This document shows positions 16,203 to 22,856 of a stretch of DNA of 22,856 nucleotides, piece after piece. Position 1 is the stretch's first letter. Each line of letters starts with the position of its first letter. The position numbers were made by a program, and so were the translations under genes. This stretch comes from Actinomycetota bacterium (GTDB taxonomy: Bacteria > Cyanobacteriota > Vampirovibrionia > Obscuribacterales > Obscuribacteraceae), in assembly GCA_903970355.1 (NCBI GenBank), contig CAJCIF010000018.1, forward strand, positions 1 to 22,856. The letters run 5' to 3'. The notes below the pieces were generated by a model, which did not search any database, was not told the origin of the DNA, and saw only the letters and a program-made list of their open reading frames with translations.

Positions 16203-16215
16203 AAGGAGGTAATGG
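16203..16215 (+). other. AAGGAGGTAATGG motif in intergenic DNA (copy 2 of 2)
   Basis: These are the same 13 bases as at 7770-7782. The ATG is 2 bases after GGAGGT; its frame is six codons long, includes a second ATG at 16221 and stops at 16230-16232. GTACC (16224-16228) can pair with GGTAC downstream. Its function is unknown. Confidence 0.3.
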
Positions 16216-16252
16216 CAGCAATGGTACCGTAAGGGTACATCGCTTTTCAGAG

Positions 16253-16275
16253 GGCGCGGGCAATATGTCCGCGCC
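16253..16275 (+). terminator. GC-rich hairpin downstream of the LRV gene
   Basis: GGCGCGG (16253-16259) and CCGCGCC (16269-16275) form a perfect 7-bp stem with a 9-base loop, much more GC-rich than its surroundings. TTCGCCTTT follows rather than a clean T-run, so termination for the gene ending at 16145 is plausible but not certain. It could also close a small RNA beginning near 16200. Confidence 0.4.
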
Positions 16276-16455
16276 TTCGCCTTTGCGCATCTAATTGTTC
16301 CGTCTTTTTGGTCACTACGGTATTCAAAAATGATGGCGTATGCAGTGGCATCTCGTTAGCCAGCCGTTGCTAGACTTGACGTGATTTTTTCAATTATCCA
16401 AATGTGGATGAGTTTGAGGAAAGCGAAGCATTCAGCTCCGAATAAATAGGCATGA

Positions 16456-16484
16456 TTGCAATTTAATCGAACATGTTCTATTAT
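16456..16484 (+). promoter_or_regulatory. Promoter of the desaturase / TetR-halogenase-like / GNAT operon
   Basis: TTGCAA (16456-16461) and TATTAT (16479-16484) are 17 bases apart, a good sigma-70-type pair. The -10 lies in the spacer of the inverted repeat at 16466-16500, so a bound repressor would block polymerase. Transcription would begin near 16491. Confidence 0.6.
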
Positions 16485-16500
16485 ATAGAACGTGTTCGAT
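16466..16500. promoter_or_regulatory. TetR-type operator, 14-bp inverted repeat with 7-base spacer
   Basis: ATCGAACATGTTCT (16466-16479) and AGAACGTGTTCGAT (16487-16500) are inverted with one mismatch in 14, around ATTATAT. Each arm is itself (nearly) palindromic: GAACATGTTC is perfect, GAACGTGTTC has one mismatch. This could accept two repressor dimers, as known for QacR-type TetR proteins. It overlaps the -10 and start of the operon whose second gene has a TetR domain, so autorepression is the natural reading. Confidence 0.75.
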
Positions 16501-16506
16501 AGGAGG
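16501..16506 (+). promoter_or_regulatory. Ribosome-binding site deciding the desaturase start
   Basis: AGGAGG, 6 bases before ATG 16513. The in-frame GTG at 16492 lies inside the operator and has no such site, so the coding start is 16513. Confidence 0.75.
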
Positions 16507-16512
16507 GCGGCA

Positions 16513-18240
16513 ATGGACTCGCCAAGATACCTAAGAGGCAACCAGGCGCTTCTTTACGAGATTGCAGACCTCGCTAGAGTACGTTACCGCTCGATTCCCA
16601 ATATTATTCGAGATTTGGCCCTCTGGCTAACTGCTACTTGGATCTCGGAATTGGTAAACAACCCATTTCTGACGGTTATTGCCGTCGGATTCATAGGGGC
16701 AATACCGATGCACGATTTGATGGTGCACGGACATGAAGGAGTCCATGGACTAATTTGTCGAAAGCGCTCAATTAATGAGTTCTTCAATTGGTTTAACCAT
16801 GCCTTGGTAGGAATTTCGGGAACTGCATATCGCGCGTTCCATCTCACACATCACCGGTTGGCACATACCGATCAGGATCCGGAATTGTCGGTCTTGAGCC
16901 TTTTTGGCCGGAATCCGCCTGGTTGGTTGTATTTATTCGTGCCAATCCTCGGCTATTTTGGCTTCAACTTCTGGGCGCTAAGGTTCGACACCAAATATGC
17001 TAACCGTAAGACCATAGCAATCGATCTAATTCTGGCGGCAACAATGCACCTGGCAATTTTGGTTTTGATTGGCGCACGTGCCTACCTGATTTATGTCATC
17101 TGCCCGATTATAACTAGTTTGGCAGCGACAAATGCCTTTCGCAGTATCTGTGAGCACCACGGATTGCCCAGAGGTTCAAGCTGGTTAAACACACGTGCTA
17201 TGAAGACACATCCGCTCCTAGAGTGCCTTTGGTCAAACGTGAACTATCACCTGGAGCATCATTTGTTTTCCTTCGTTCCATTTCACATGTTGCCGAAATT
17301 GAGACGAATACTGAAAGATGAGTACAAGGAGCGTGGCAGCACCTTGGACTCCGGCTACCTGAGTACATCCTTGAGGCTTCTATGCACCGCAGAGCATATT
17401 GCCACCACCAAACGATGTCTAGTTGATCCGAACACGTTCTCCTTCAGGCTAAAAGTGGCGTGGTTCAAGGACATTCTAAAAAACTCTGAGTGTCGTCGCT
17501 ATCTATGGAGTTTGTACTATGCGGGCGAAGCTTACGTGGAGCTGCATCCGAATGGTGTGTTTATAGCGCATTTAGCCTCACCGCTTTGCCGTTTACTCGA
17601 CCGACATCTTGCTGATGAAACGCGCCATGCAGAAATTTTTCGCCAACTTCTTTTGCAAGAGGGAGCTCAACCTGAAAAGCTGTCAGAAATCGAAGATCTT
17701 GGTTGGTATTCGCTTAATAAGATGGTCCCAGACATAGTTCGAAAGGGCCAATCGGGTCTTCCTTTTACTTCAGAGGAATCCGCCCGATACATGTCATTTC
17801 TCCACACATTGGAACTGCGCAGCATATCAGACTTGTACGCTCTGCTTACAGCGGCTCGTGAATTGAAGATGTACGAGCTCTGCTCAAATATCGAGACTAT
17901 TATTCCCGATGAAGTTTTTCATGCAGTTTATACACACAGGGCAGTCGTTCAGCTTGTCGGCGCATCAAATGCTCGAGCCCTATTCGATTCGATGCGGAGG
18001 AAGGAGGTTTTCCACTACACCGATTTCTGTTTGGCAATTTTACGTCGCTTTGTCAGTTTAAAAGCCATTCCCCAAAAGAGAGAAGATTACCTGCGTTGGA
18101 AAGTGATGGAATTGGCTTGTCTTTTCCATTGTGCTTTTCCGTTCTTACCGATTTTCGAAAACCCTCCACATTCTATAGCCCCGAACGAGAACCTGAAGCG
18201 TTATGTGGAGAAAAAGACCCCTGTTTCTTTGGCATCGTGA
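16513..18240 (+). CDS. Fusion: membrane fatty-acid desaturase plus ferritin-like di-iron domain
   Basis: A 575-residue protein with two different di-iron modules. Residues about 30-270 are a membrane fatty-acid desaturase/hydroxylase: hydrophobic segments near 35-65, 135-155 and 170-200, and His boxes HGHEGVH (72-78), HLTHH (110-114), EHH (214-216) and HLEHH (246-250). Residues about 315-545 are soluble and helical with ferritin-like ligand spacing: Glu339 (or Glu343), ExxH at Glu369-His372, Glu434, ExxH at Glu467-His470. The gaps of about 30, 62 and 33 suit a four-helix di-iron oxidase or oxygenase. The desaturase would act on an acyl chain in the inner membrane; the second domain's reaction is unknown (hydroxylation, N-oxidation or C-C cleavage are options). 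It is the first gene of a tight operon, its stop lying 13 bases before the next ATG. A frameshift or assembly join is unlikely, since the frame is continuous with no internal ribosome site that I noticed. Confidence 0.8.
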   Translation: MDSPRYLRGNQALLYEIADLARVRYRSIPNIIRDLALWLTATWISELVNNPFLTVIAVGFIGAIPMHDLMVHGHEGVHGLICRKRSINEFFNWFNHALVGISGTAYRAFHLTHHRLAHTDQDPELSVLSLFGRNPPGWLYLFVPILGYFGFNFWALRFDTKYANRKTIAIDLILAATMHLAILVLIGARAYLIYVICPIITSLAATNAFRSICEHHGLPRGSSWLNTRAMKTHPLLECLWSNVNYHLEHHLFSFVPFHMLPKLRRILKDEYKERGSTLDSGYLSTSLRLLCTAEHIATTKRCLVDPNTFSFRLKVAWFKDILKNSECRRYLWSLYYAGEAYVELHPNGVFIAHLASPLCRLLDRHLADETRHAEIFRQLLLQEGAQPEKLSEIEDLGWYSLNKMVPDIVRKGQSGLPFTSEESARYMSFLHTLELRSISDLYALLTAARELKMYELCSNIETIIPDEVFHAVYTHRAVVQLVGASNARALFDSMRRKEVFHYTDFCLAILRRFVSLKAIPQKREDYLRWKVMELACLFHCAFPFLPIFENPPHSIAPNENLKRYVEKKTPVSLAS

Positions 18241-18253
18241 GGCATTGCAAAAA

Positions 18254-20524
18254 ATGACAAGTACAGAATCCACTCGAGAAAAAATAGTTGAAACTGCAAG
18301 AGCGCTCTGGATGGAAAAAGGCTTCGAGCAGGCCACGATGCGTGAGCTGGCAAGACGCATGAATATGGGTGTAAGTTCGTTGTACTTTTATTTCAAGTCG
18401 AAAGAGGAAATCGTTCACTTTCTCTATGCCGAAATCAACAGGAAAACGATCGATAATTTCAGATTGGTTGACGATGGTGATAAATCTCTGACACAGAATT
18501 TCTCAAAATACATGTCAACAAAAATATCGTTGTTGAAACCGCACAAAAGCGCATTTATAGCCCTTATGAAAGAAGCTGTGGATCCCAACTCTGCTGTTTC
18601 TCCACTCAGCTCTGACAGCGATACCACGCGTAGTATTAATCAAGCACTTCTCGAAGAGCTCGTTATTCGCGCCGGCAGTATCGCCAAACAACATTGCGGT
18701 AATGTTGCGCGACTGCTTTGGTTTCTCAATCTCGCTGTGCTTCTATATTGGATGCATGATAAATCTAGTGACTCTGCCAACACCTTCGAATTGATCGATA
18801 AGGTGAGTAAGTTTGTTGGTGTTCTCCCTGTACTTACAAGAATGCCTGGCGCCGATACCACTTTTCAGTGGATGAACCAACTGATACAAACGAAAGAAAG
18901 CCAGAAGTCAGCTGCGGCTTCGCTACAAGTTACTGAATTAGCTGCGAAAAATGTCGACGTCATCGTATTAGGTGGCGGGCCGCTAGCTTGTGTCTATTCT
19001 TGTTTTGTAAAAATGCAAAGACCGGCGACCAAGATTCTCATAATCGAAAGGCATTCTGATCCGGGGCACAAAATTGGTGAGAGTACGTTGTCCGGCTTTT
19101 GCAAGGCGCTAAAGACCATTGGCATTCATCCGGAAGCGATGCGCACTCTTTTCTACCCTAAAAACGGGCTTGGCTTCTTGTCTGTAGATCGAAATCTGCA
19201 AAGTATTGTTGAGTCGGAAGAGTATATTTTGGAAACGTTTGATGAAACGTACCAAGTTGAACGTCGCGCACTGGATAGTCTGTTGTTGGCAAATGCGCGC
19301 AGAATGGGTATCGAAGTTTTGCAGGGCGCGGTTGCGGATGTGAAGAGCTCCACCTTTAGTGACCACGGCAATGCTATCAACTACACTATAGGCAACAGAG
19401 AGTATCAGGCGCGGGCACCACTCGTGGTGGATGCTAGTGGTCCGGCTGGTCTATTGGCACGAGAATTCGGTCTATGGAATGCGGATGGATTGCCATTTCA
19501 AACGAGTGCCGGCTGGACCTATTTTAGATCCGTGCGCCCTCTGGCTAGTTTAAATTGGCCGCACCGGGCGATGTTTCCACGGGATCAGTATACGCAGCAT
19601 CTGTGCCTGCGCGAAGGCTGGCTATGGTACATCCCTATTGTGTCCTGGCAACAATCGCCCAATAGCAACTTCACGCGTGGACTAGACGCCTGTCTTGGCT
19701 CGCCGAGAAGCATCCCCAGCAGAACACAGTTAAGTGAAGACTTTGGATGCCCGTATGAGAACATTGTGAGCATTGGATTAGTCTTACGCAGCGATCGCGA
19801 CCGCTGGCTCAAAGATGATGTGCGAGAAGCATTCGAGCACTACAAACGTAAGTACCCTGCAATTCGCCAATTATTAGATGGTGCTGAGCAGATCGAAGAT
19901 CATTACCAGACCGGACAGACCTTCATGCAGAGACTAGCATTCAGAGGCTGTGCTCGCCGTGTTGCAGGTGACGGTTGGTTGCTAATTGGCGATGCAGCTT
20001 TCTTTGTTGATCCTCTTATTTCTCCGGGCCTTACTGGTGGCACTGCAACCGCATATCGTGCTGCACTCACAACCGTTAATGCGCTGGAGCAACATCGTTT
20101 CGATGGTGACGTGTTTGCTGGTTATGAGAGTTTCGTACACGAGCTTCGTAACGCTCTTGAGCGTGATAACCAGCTGGTTTACATGTCGTTCAATCACCCA
20201 CAAGCGATTGCCCTTGTGCAAAGACTGCAGGAAATAGATGCCCGAAGGCATTTTCACGAAAATGCAAAAGCCGATTACGGCTTGGCCGATACAAACGTGT
20301 GGGGAATACTGTCTCCTTCTTATCAAGAAATGCAGCGCCAAGCCTGGGAAATCATGCATCAGAACGAACAACAACTTTCTGATGTTCCAATAGATGAACA
20401 AACAATGAAAGACTACCAACCAATGGTTACTCAATTGAAATCGTTATTAGACAACTATCTCGAAAGTAATCGTGACCTTACGCCTTATTTCAAGGTGAAC
20501 TCTGAAGTGAAAATTGCAAGGTAA
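18254..20524 (+). CDS. Fusion: TetR-family repressor domain plus flavin-dependent halogenase/monooxygenase-like enzyme
   Basis: A 756-residue protein. Residues 7-60 are a TetR helix-turn-helix (EKIVETARALWMEKGFEQ, TMRELARRMNMGVSSLYFYF, KSKEEIV), and 61-215 a helical ligand-binding domain of normal TetR size. Residues 233-650 are a flavoenzyme: FAD site VDVIVLGGGPLA (240-245, last Gly replaced by Ala), GEST (275-278), Lys303 in YPKNGLGF at the position of the halogenase catalytic Lys by my alignment, WLWYIP (456-461, halogenase signature WxWxIP), IGD (578-580) and FVDPLISPG (584-592, halogenase signature FxxPxxSxG). About 100 helical residues follow. The enzyme probably halogenates or hydroxylates a small or carrier-bound substrate using reduced FAD. 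ATG at 18254 is chosen because the frame's earlier ATG (18203) overlaps the previous gene without a ribosome site; GAGG lies 11 bases upstream. Autoregulation through the operator at 16466-16500 is inferred. Confidence 0.8.
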   Translation: MTSTESTREKIVETARALWMEKGFEQATMRELARRMNMGVSSLYFYFKSKEEIVHFLYAEINRKTIDNFRLVDDGDKSLTQNFSKYMSTKISLLKPHKSAFIALMKEAVDPNSAVSPLSSDSDTTRSINQALLEELVIRAGSIAKQHCGNVARLLWFLNLAVLLYWMHDKSSDSANTFELIDKVSKFVGVLPVLTRMPGADTTFQWMNQLIQTKESQKSAAASLQVTELAAKNVDVIVLGGGPLACVYSCFVKMQRPATKILIIERHSDPGHKIGESTLSGFCKALKTIGIHPEAMRTLFYPKNGLGFLSVDRNLQSIVESEEYILETFDETYQVERRALDSLLLANARRMGIEVLQGAVADVKSSTFSDHGNAINYTIGNREYQARAPLVVDASGPAGLLAREFGLWNADGLPFQTSAGWTYFRSVRPLASLNWPHRAMFPRDQYTQHLCLREGWLWYIPIVSWQQSPNSNFTRGLDACLGSPRSIPSRTQLSEDFGCPYENIVSIGLVLRSDRDRWLKDDVREAFEHYKRKYPAIRQLLDGAEQIEDHYQTGQTFMQRLAFRGCARRVAGDGWLLIGDAAFFVDPLISPGLTGGTATAYRAALTTVNALEQHRFDGDVFAGYESFVHELRNALERDNQLVYMSFNHPQAIALVQRLQEIDARRHFHENAKADYGLADTNVWGILSPSYQEMQRQAWEIMHQNEQQLSDVPIDEQTMKDYQPMVTQLKSLLDNYLESNRDLTPYFKVNSEVKIAR

Positions 20525-20529
20525 TAACC

Positions 20530-21432
20530 ATGGGCATCTTATCTCGCTCCCAAACCGAAATAATCCCCTTTGATTTCTCACGTGACTTTGCCGCTGTTGA
20601 AAAATTAGTATTGCAGGAAGAATGGCCTTTTCTTCGAAGTGACTTTGAACTTTCTCATGCCCAACCCGGAGGTTGTTCCAATGTTGCCTATCAAGATGGC
20701 AAGTTGGCAGGTTTCTTCACCACCCATTCTTTTGGCAAAATTGGCTATCTGGATATGATGATTGTTGCACCCGAGTTTCGGCGACTGGGAGTGGCACGCC
20801 CTCTTTATATGAAGACCATGAAACACCTTGCTAAAAACGGTATGATATCATATGTGGTGCATACCACAAACGACTCAGCCCGCATCATGAGCATTGTTGG
20901 TTTTAAGAAGACCAATACATCCTTTACGCTCTTGCGCCGCGAACCTCACGATCAAGAAATACAAAATTTATGTCCCGTCAGCCAGACCAACGTTTACCAG
21001 TTGGACGCGGATTCGGCTCAAGAGCTGATCGAACTTGACGAACGAATTTTTGGAATCACACGACAACACTGGATAAGAACAATCTTGTCGCAGCCGGAAA
21101 CATTGGTTTATGGGTTCCGCAGAGAGAACGGTCGGTTATCCGCTGCGCTCTGGCTTCGTCCGAGGCGAGAGAATGCGATGTGCCTCGACGGTTGCATCTA
21201 CTCATCTTTGGAAGAGTTGGGCAGCCTTATACGGCACGTGACGACATTACACTTCAACAAGCGATTAGAATGCTTTGCTTCCACCTACTCATACGTACAC
21301 GGTCTGCTGGAGGGGCTCGGTTTTGAGCAACCAAATTTTTTCAGAGCAATTGGCCCACTTGTAGAGTGGCACAAGGGCAAGGTCGGAAATGTAGGTACAG
21401 CTGTTAACGTGCAGTGCCTAATGTGGCTCTGA
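20530..21432 (+). CDS. Two-domain GNAT N-acetyltransferase (acyltransferase)
   Basis: A 300-residue protein. Residues 10-138 are a GNAT domain with the acyl-CoA pyrophosphate loop RRLGVA (84-89) after the strand YLDMMIVAPEF, and the later NDSARIMSIVGFKKTN block. Residues about 155-275 are a second, degenerate GNAT-like half (LDERIFGITRQHWIRTIL, VYGFRRENGRLSAALWLRP, then LLEGLGFEQ), as in YitI-type two-domain acetyltransferases. It should transfer an acyl group from CoA (or a carrier protein) to an amine. AAGG is 8 bases upstream of the ATG, and the gap after the halogenase-like gene is 5 bases, so it is the third gene of the same operon. Substrate is unknown; the context suggests the product of the desaturase and flavoenzyme, or self-protection against it. 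Confidence 0.8.
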   Translation: MGILSRSQTEIIPFDFSRDFAAVEKLVLQEEWPFLRSDFELSHAQPGGCSNVAYQDGKLAGFFTTHSFGKIGYLDMMIVAPEFRRLGVARPLYMKTMKHLAKNGMISYVVHTTNDSARIMSIVGFKKTNTSFTLLRREPHDQEIQNLCPVSQTNVYQLDADSAQELIELDERIFGITRQHWIRTILSQPETLVYGFRRENGRLSAALWLRPRRENAMCLDGCIYSSLEELGSLIRHVTTLHFNKRLECFASTYSYVHGLLEGLGFEQPNFFRAIGPLVEWHKGKVGNVGTAVNVQCLMWL

Positions 21433-21605
21433 AATGCTGACTCACATGGACGACGAAATTGCCTACGTTAAACTGTACAATCAATATTAGAATCCGGAAC
21501 GTGAGTTGATTGCTAACCTTAGTCGGTCTGGTGCCGCTAGTTCCTTGACCATTGATTGAATAAGGGTTATTGTTTCCAAAAATACCAACGGTGAGAGAAC
21601 GGCGG

Positions 21606-21956
21606 ATGAGATTAGCGATTCTATTATTAGCAGCATTTTTCATTGCTACTGACGCATCTCTCGGTTTGCCAGCTCTCAACAGCAGCACGGATCCTCAATT
21701 TGAAGGTTGGTATATAATCGCCGTGGCTTGCTTATACATTGGATGGTTCACCGTTAAGTGTTTGGGAGAGCAGATTCCAAAATTGCCTGCAGCCCTCGCT
21801 ACCAGCCTAGCATTTGCCGCAGAGGCGGTCGATTTACTAAACAGTTATCCATCAGCATCGACAATTATTATCACCTCCGCTGTTTGCCTCAACGTAGGAT
21901 TGTTTTTATTTTGGTTGCTCAGAACGAAGACAATCTCGTCTAAAGCAACTGATTGA
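21606..21956 (+). CDS. Small four-helix membrane protein, unknown family
   Basis: A 116-residue protein with hydrophobic segments near residues 3-20, 35-54, 62-80 and 87-105 (LAILLLAAFFIATDASLG; WYIIAVACLYIGWF; LAFAAEAVDLL; TSAVCLNVGLFLFWLL) and a short polar C-tail. ATG at 21606 is preferred; the frame opens at TTG 21570, which has AAGGG only 3 bases upstream. It lies 173 bases after the GNAT gene with no terminator seen between them, so it could be read with the operon, but its link to it is unproven. Confidence 0.5.
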   Translation: MRLAILLLAAFFIATDASLGLPALNSSTDPQFEGWYIIAVACLYIGWFTVKCLGEQIPKLPAALATSLAFAAEAVDLLNSYPSASTIIITSAVCLNVGLFLFWLLRTKTISSKATD

Positions 21957-22080
21957 ATATGCAAGGATACTTAAGTGTGGTGCAAGGATCGTGATCAAAT
22001 CCTCACCCAGGGATGTGCTGCGAGGCACCATTTTTAGTGGCATGCAAAAAGTCATCTCCTAAGCCGTTACATTCGTCATA

Positions 22081-22119
22081 GGTGTTTTTAACAACTCCAA
22101 AACACCATGCAAGATGGTG
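22081..22119 (+). promoter_or_regulatory. Two mutually exclusive leader hairpins
   Basis: GGTGTTTT (22081-22088) pairs perfectly with AAAACACC (22099-22106). CACCAT (22103-22108) pairs perfectly with ATGGTG (22114-22119). The shared CACC at 22103-22106 can join only one of them. They lie 60-98 bases before the ATG at 22179. A conditional leader is possible; chance cannot be excluded. Confidence 0.35.
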
Positions 22120-22178
22120 AACTGTAATATCGCAAGTAGGCGATCAAAATCGCTGCATGAGTAAGGAGAGCTAAGGAA

Positions 22179-22856
22179 ATGGACAACGGGCACAAGGATT
22201 CACATGTTGCAATTGATCCGGTGAAAGAAATACGTGCACTAGATAAGATGGCGACAGATGTAATTGAAAATAACCAATCGGCACAGCCCCTAGCTGACGA
22301 ATTCAACAAACTGCTAAAAGATCCGGCAATGCTACACACGATTGGCAAAATGCTTGGAGGTTCCAGAGGCTCTCGAGCACCGCAAGTCAACGTCTGTTTA
22401 GACGCATCTGGAAAACCTGAGTCGGTCGATTTTGCACCCATGCCGAGAGGCTATAATGGTCTTGCAGATGATGATCCGCTGCAAATGAACCGTCCTCATG
22501 CCCTCATTTTGCTGTCTCACGGACAATATGTTGCAAAAGCATTTCCCATCAATGGCACAGCTGAGAAACTAATTGAGCTGGCTGGCTATGCGGAAGAAAC
22601 CGGCAAACCCGAAGATGCGGCAGCTGTTCAAACAGAACTCAACAAAGCCGCAAAGGATCCGGCCATCCTAAATATGGTGGCACGCGACTTGGAGGCACAC
22701 GCGGCCCTCGACTACCACGCAGGATGCATACCAACGATAGGACGCGATGCGAGCGGAGCTATTACATTTATTGAATTTGGAGCGGTCAGTAATCAAGCTT
22801 ATGTTGTGGAGGCTGTACTCGATAGTAACCATAAAACTTACAGCGTTCATACTAAG
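22179..22856 (+). CDS. Protein with repeated ~55-residue module, 3' end cut off by window edge
   Basis: The frame is open from ATG 22179 to the right edge (226 residues, no stop). AAGGAG at 22163-22168 lies 10 bases upstream. There is no signal peptide. Two related units are visible: residues 36-86 (22284-22436; LADEFNKLLKDPAMLHTIGK...VNVCLDASGKPESVDF) and 145-200 (22611-22778; VQTELNKAAKDPAILNMVAR...PTIGRDASGAITFIEF). Pattern: helix with xxELNKxxKDPAxLxxV, loop, then strand-turn-strand with DASGxxxxxxF. The N-terminal domain of both calpain-like proteins at 1-2103 has the same outline (GDAxALxxLRxDLxSL...VAPIL...RDxSGNVTAITF), so all may share a lineage-specific domain. Function is unknown; a peptidase or other effector domain may lie beyond the edge. 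Confidence 0.6.
   Translation, partial: MDNGHKDSHVAIDPVKEIRALDKMATDVIENNQSAQPLADEFNKLLKDPAMLHTIGKMLGGSRGSRAPQVNVCLDASGKPESVDFAPMPRGYNGLADDDPLQMNRPHALILLSHGQYVAKAFPINGTAEKLIELAGYAEETGKPEDAAAVQTELNKAAKDPAILNMVARDLEAHAALDYHAGCIPTIGRDASGAITFIEFGAVSNQAYVVEAVLDSNHKTYSVHTK

Larger units (their letters stand above)
16146..16512. other. Intergenic region carrying the operon promoter
   Basis: The 367 bases hold, in order, the second AAGGAGGTAATGG motif (16203-16215), a GC-rich hairpin (16253-16275), about 180 bases without clear signals, and then the promoter/operator of the desaturase operon (16456-16500) and its ribosome site. No gene is supported here. Confidence 0.55.

Noticed and set aside
16356..16541. 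Minus-strand 61-codon frame through the operator
   Set aside because: It crosses the promoter/operator and ribosome site of the desaturase gene and has no support of its own.
18203..18253. Upstream extension of the TetR-halogenase-like protein from ATG 18203
   Set aside because: It overlaps the desaturase gene by 38 bases, has no ribosome site, and adds a non-TetR extension before the HTH domain.
19982..20434. Minus-strand 150-codon frame inside the flavoenzyme
   Set aside because: Antisense shadow of a strongly recognised coding region.
21452..21496. Short ATG frame of 14 codons after the GNAT gene
   Set aside because: No ribosome site and no conservation evidence available.
21404..21688. 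Minus-strand 94-codon frame
   Set aside because: It overlaps the GNAT 3' end and the small membrane protein on the other strand, and its composition is not convincingly protein-like.

Overview
The window looks like chromosomal DNA of a free-living bacterium with an outer membrane. It carries a TolC-type outer-membrane protein, an HlyD-type adaptor and many Sec signal peptides. Base composition is moderate (mid-to-upper 40s % GC by eye). TTG and GTG starts are common, genes lie on both strands, and many secreted proteins match no family I know. This mix of calpain-like proteases, secreted EF-hand proteins and CAP proteins would fit a large-genome environmental lineage such as the non-photosynthetic cyanobacterial relatives (Obscuribacterales/Vampirovibrionia). 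That placement is a guess. I see no rRNA, tRNA, CRISPR array, insertion sequence or phage gene.

Left block (1-4404, minus strand). Four genes read right to left: a P/N/G-rich secreted protein, a secreted protein joining a TonB/TolA-C-like domain to a CAP (SCP/PR-1) domain, a calpain-like protein without its catalytic Cys and His, and the 5' part of a paralogous calpain-like protease with an intact Cys motif and EF-hand. The last two overlap by 17 bases and look like a pseudo-enzyme/enzyme pair.

Middle block (4749-15349). It holds a small secreted His-rich double EF-hand protein and several uncharacterised secreted or cytoplasmic proteins. A complete tripartite export operon (ABC exporter, HlyD-type adaptor, TolC-type channel; 7938-12680) lies inside it, with overlapping reading frames. 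A convergent pair follows (DUF190 family; low-affinity iron permease family), then a small DUF2188-like protein, a secreted protein with FGxxP repeats, and a small Ala-rich secreted coiled-coil protein.

Right block (15705-22856). After a small leucine-rich-repeat-variant protein comes the most striking locus, a compact three-gene operon (16513-21432). Its promoter carries an almost perfect 35-bp inverted repeat of the TetR-operator kind. Gene 1 fuses a membrane fatty-acid desaturase to a soluble ferritin-like di-iron domain. Gene 2 fuses a TetR-type repressor to a flavin-dependent halogenase/monooxygenase-like enzyme that retains the WxWxIP and FxxPxxSxG signatures. Gene 3 is a two-domain GNAT acyltransferase. 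I infer a self-regulated, three-protein lipid-tailoring pathway in which the regulator is physically part of a biosynthetic enzyme. The window closes with a four-helix membrane protein and an unfinished gene whose repeated ~55-residue module resembles the N-terminal domain of the calpain-like proteins at the other end.
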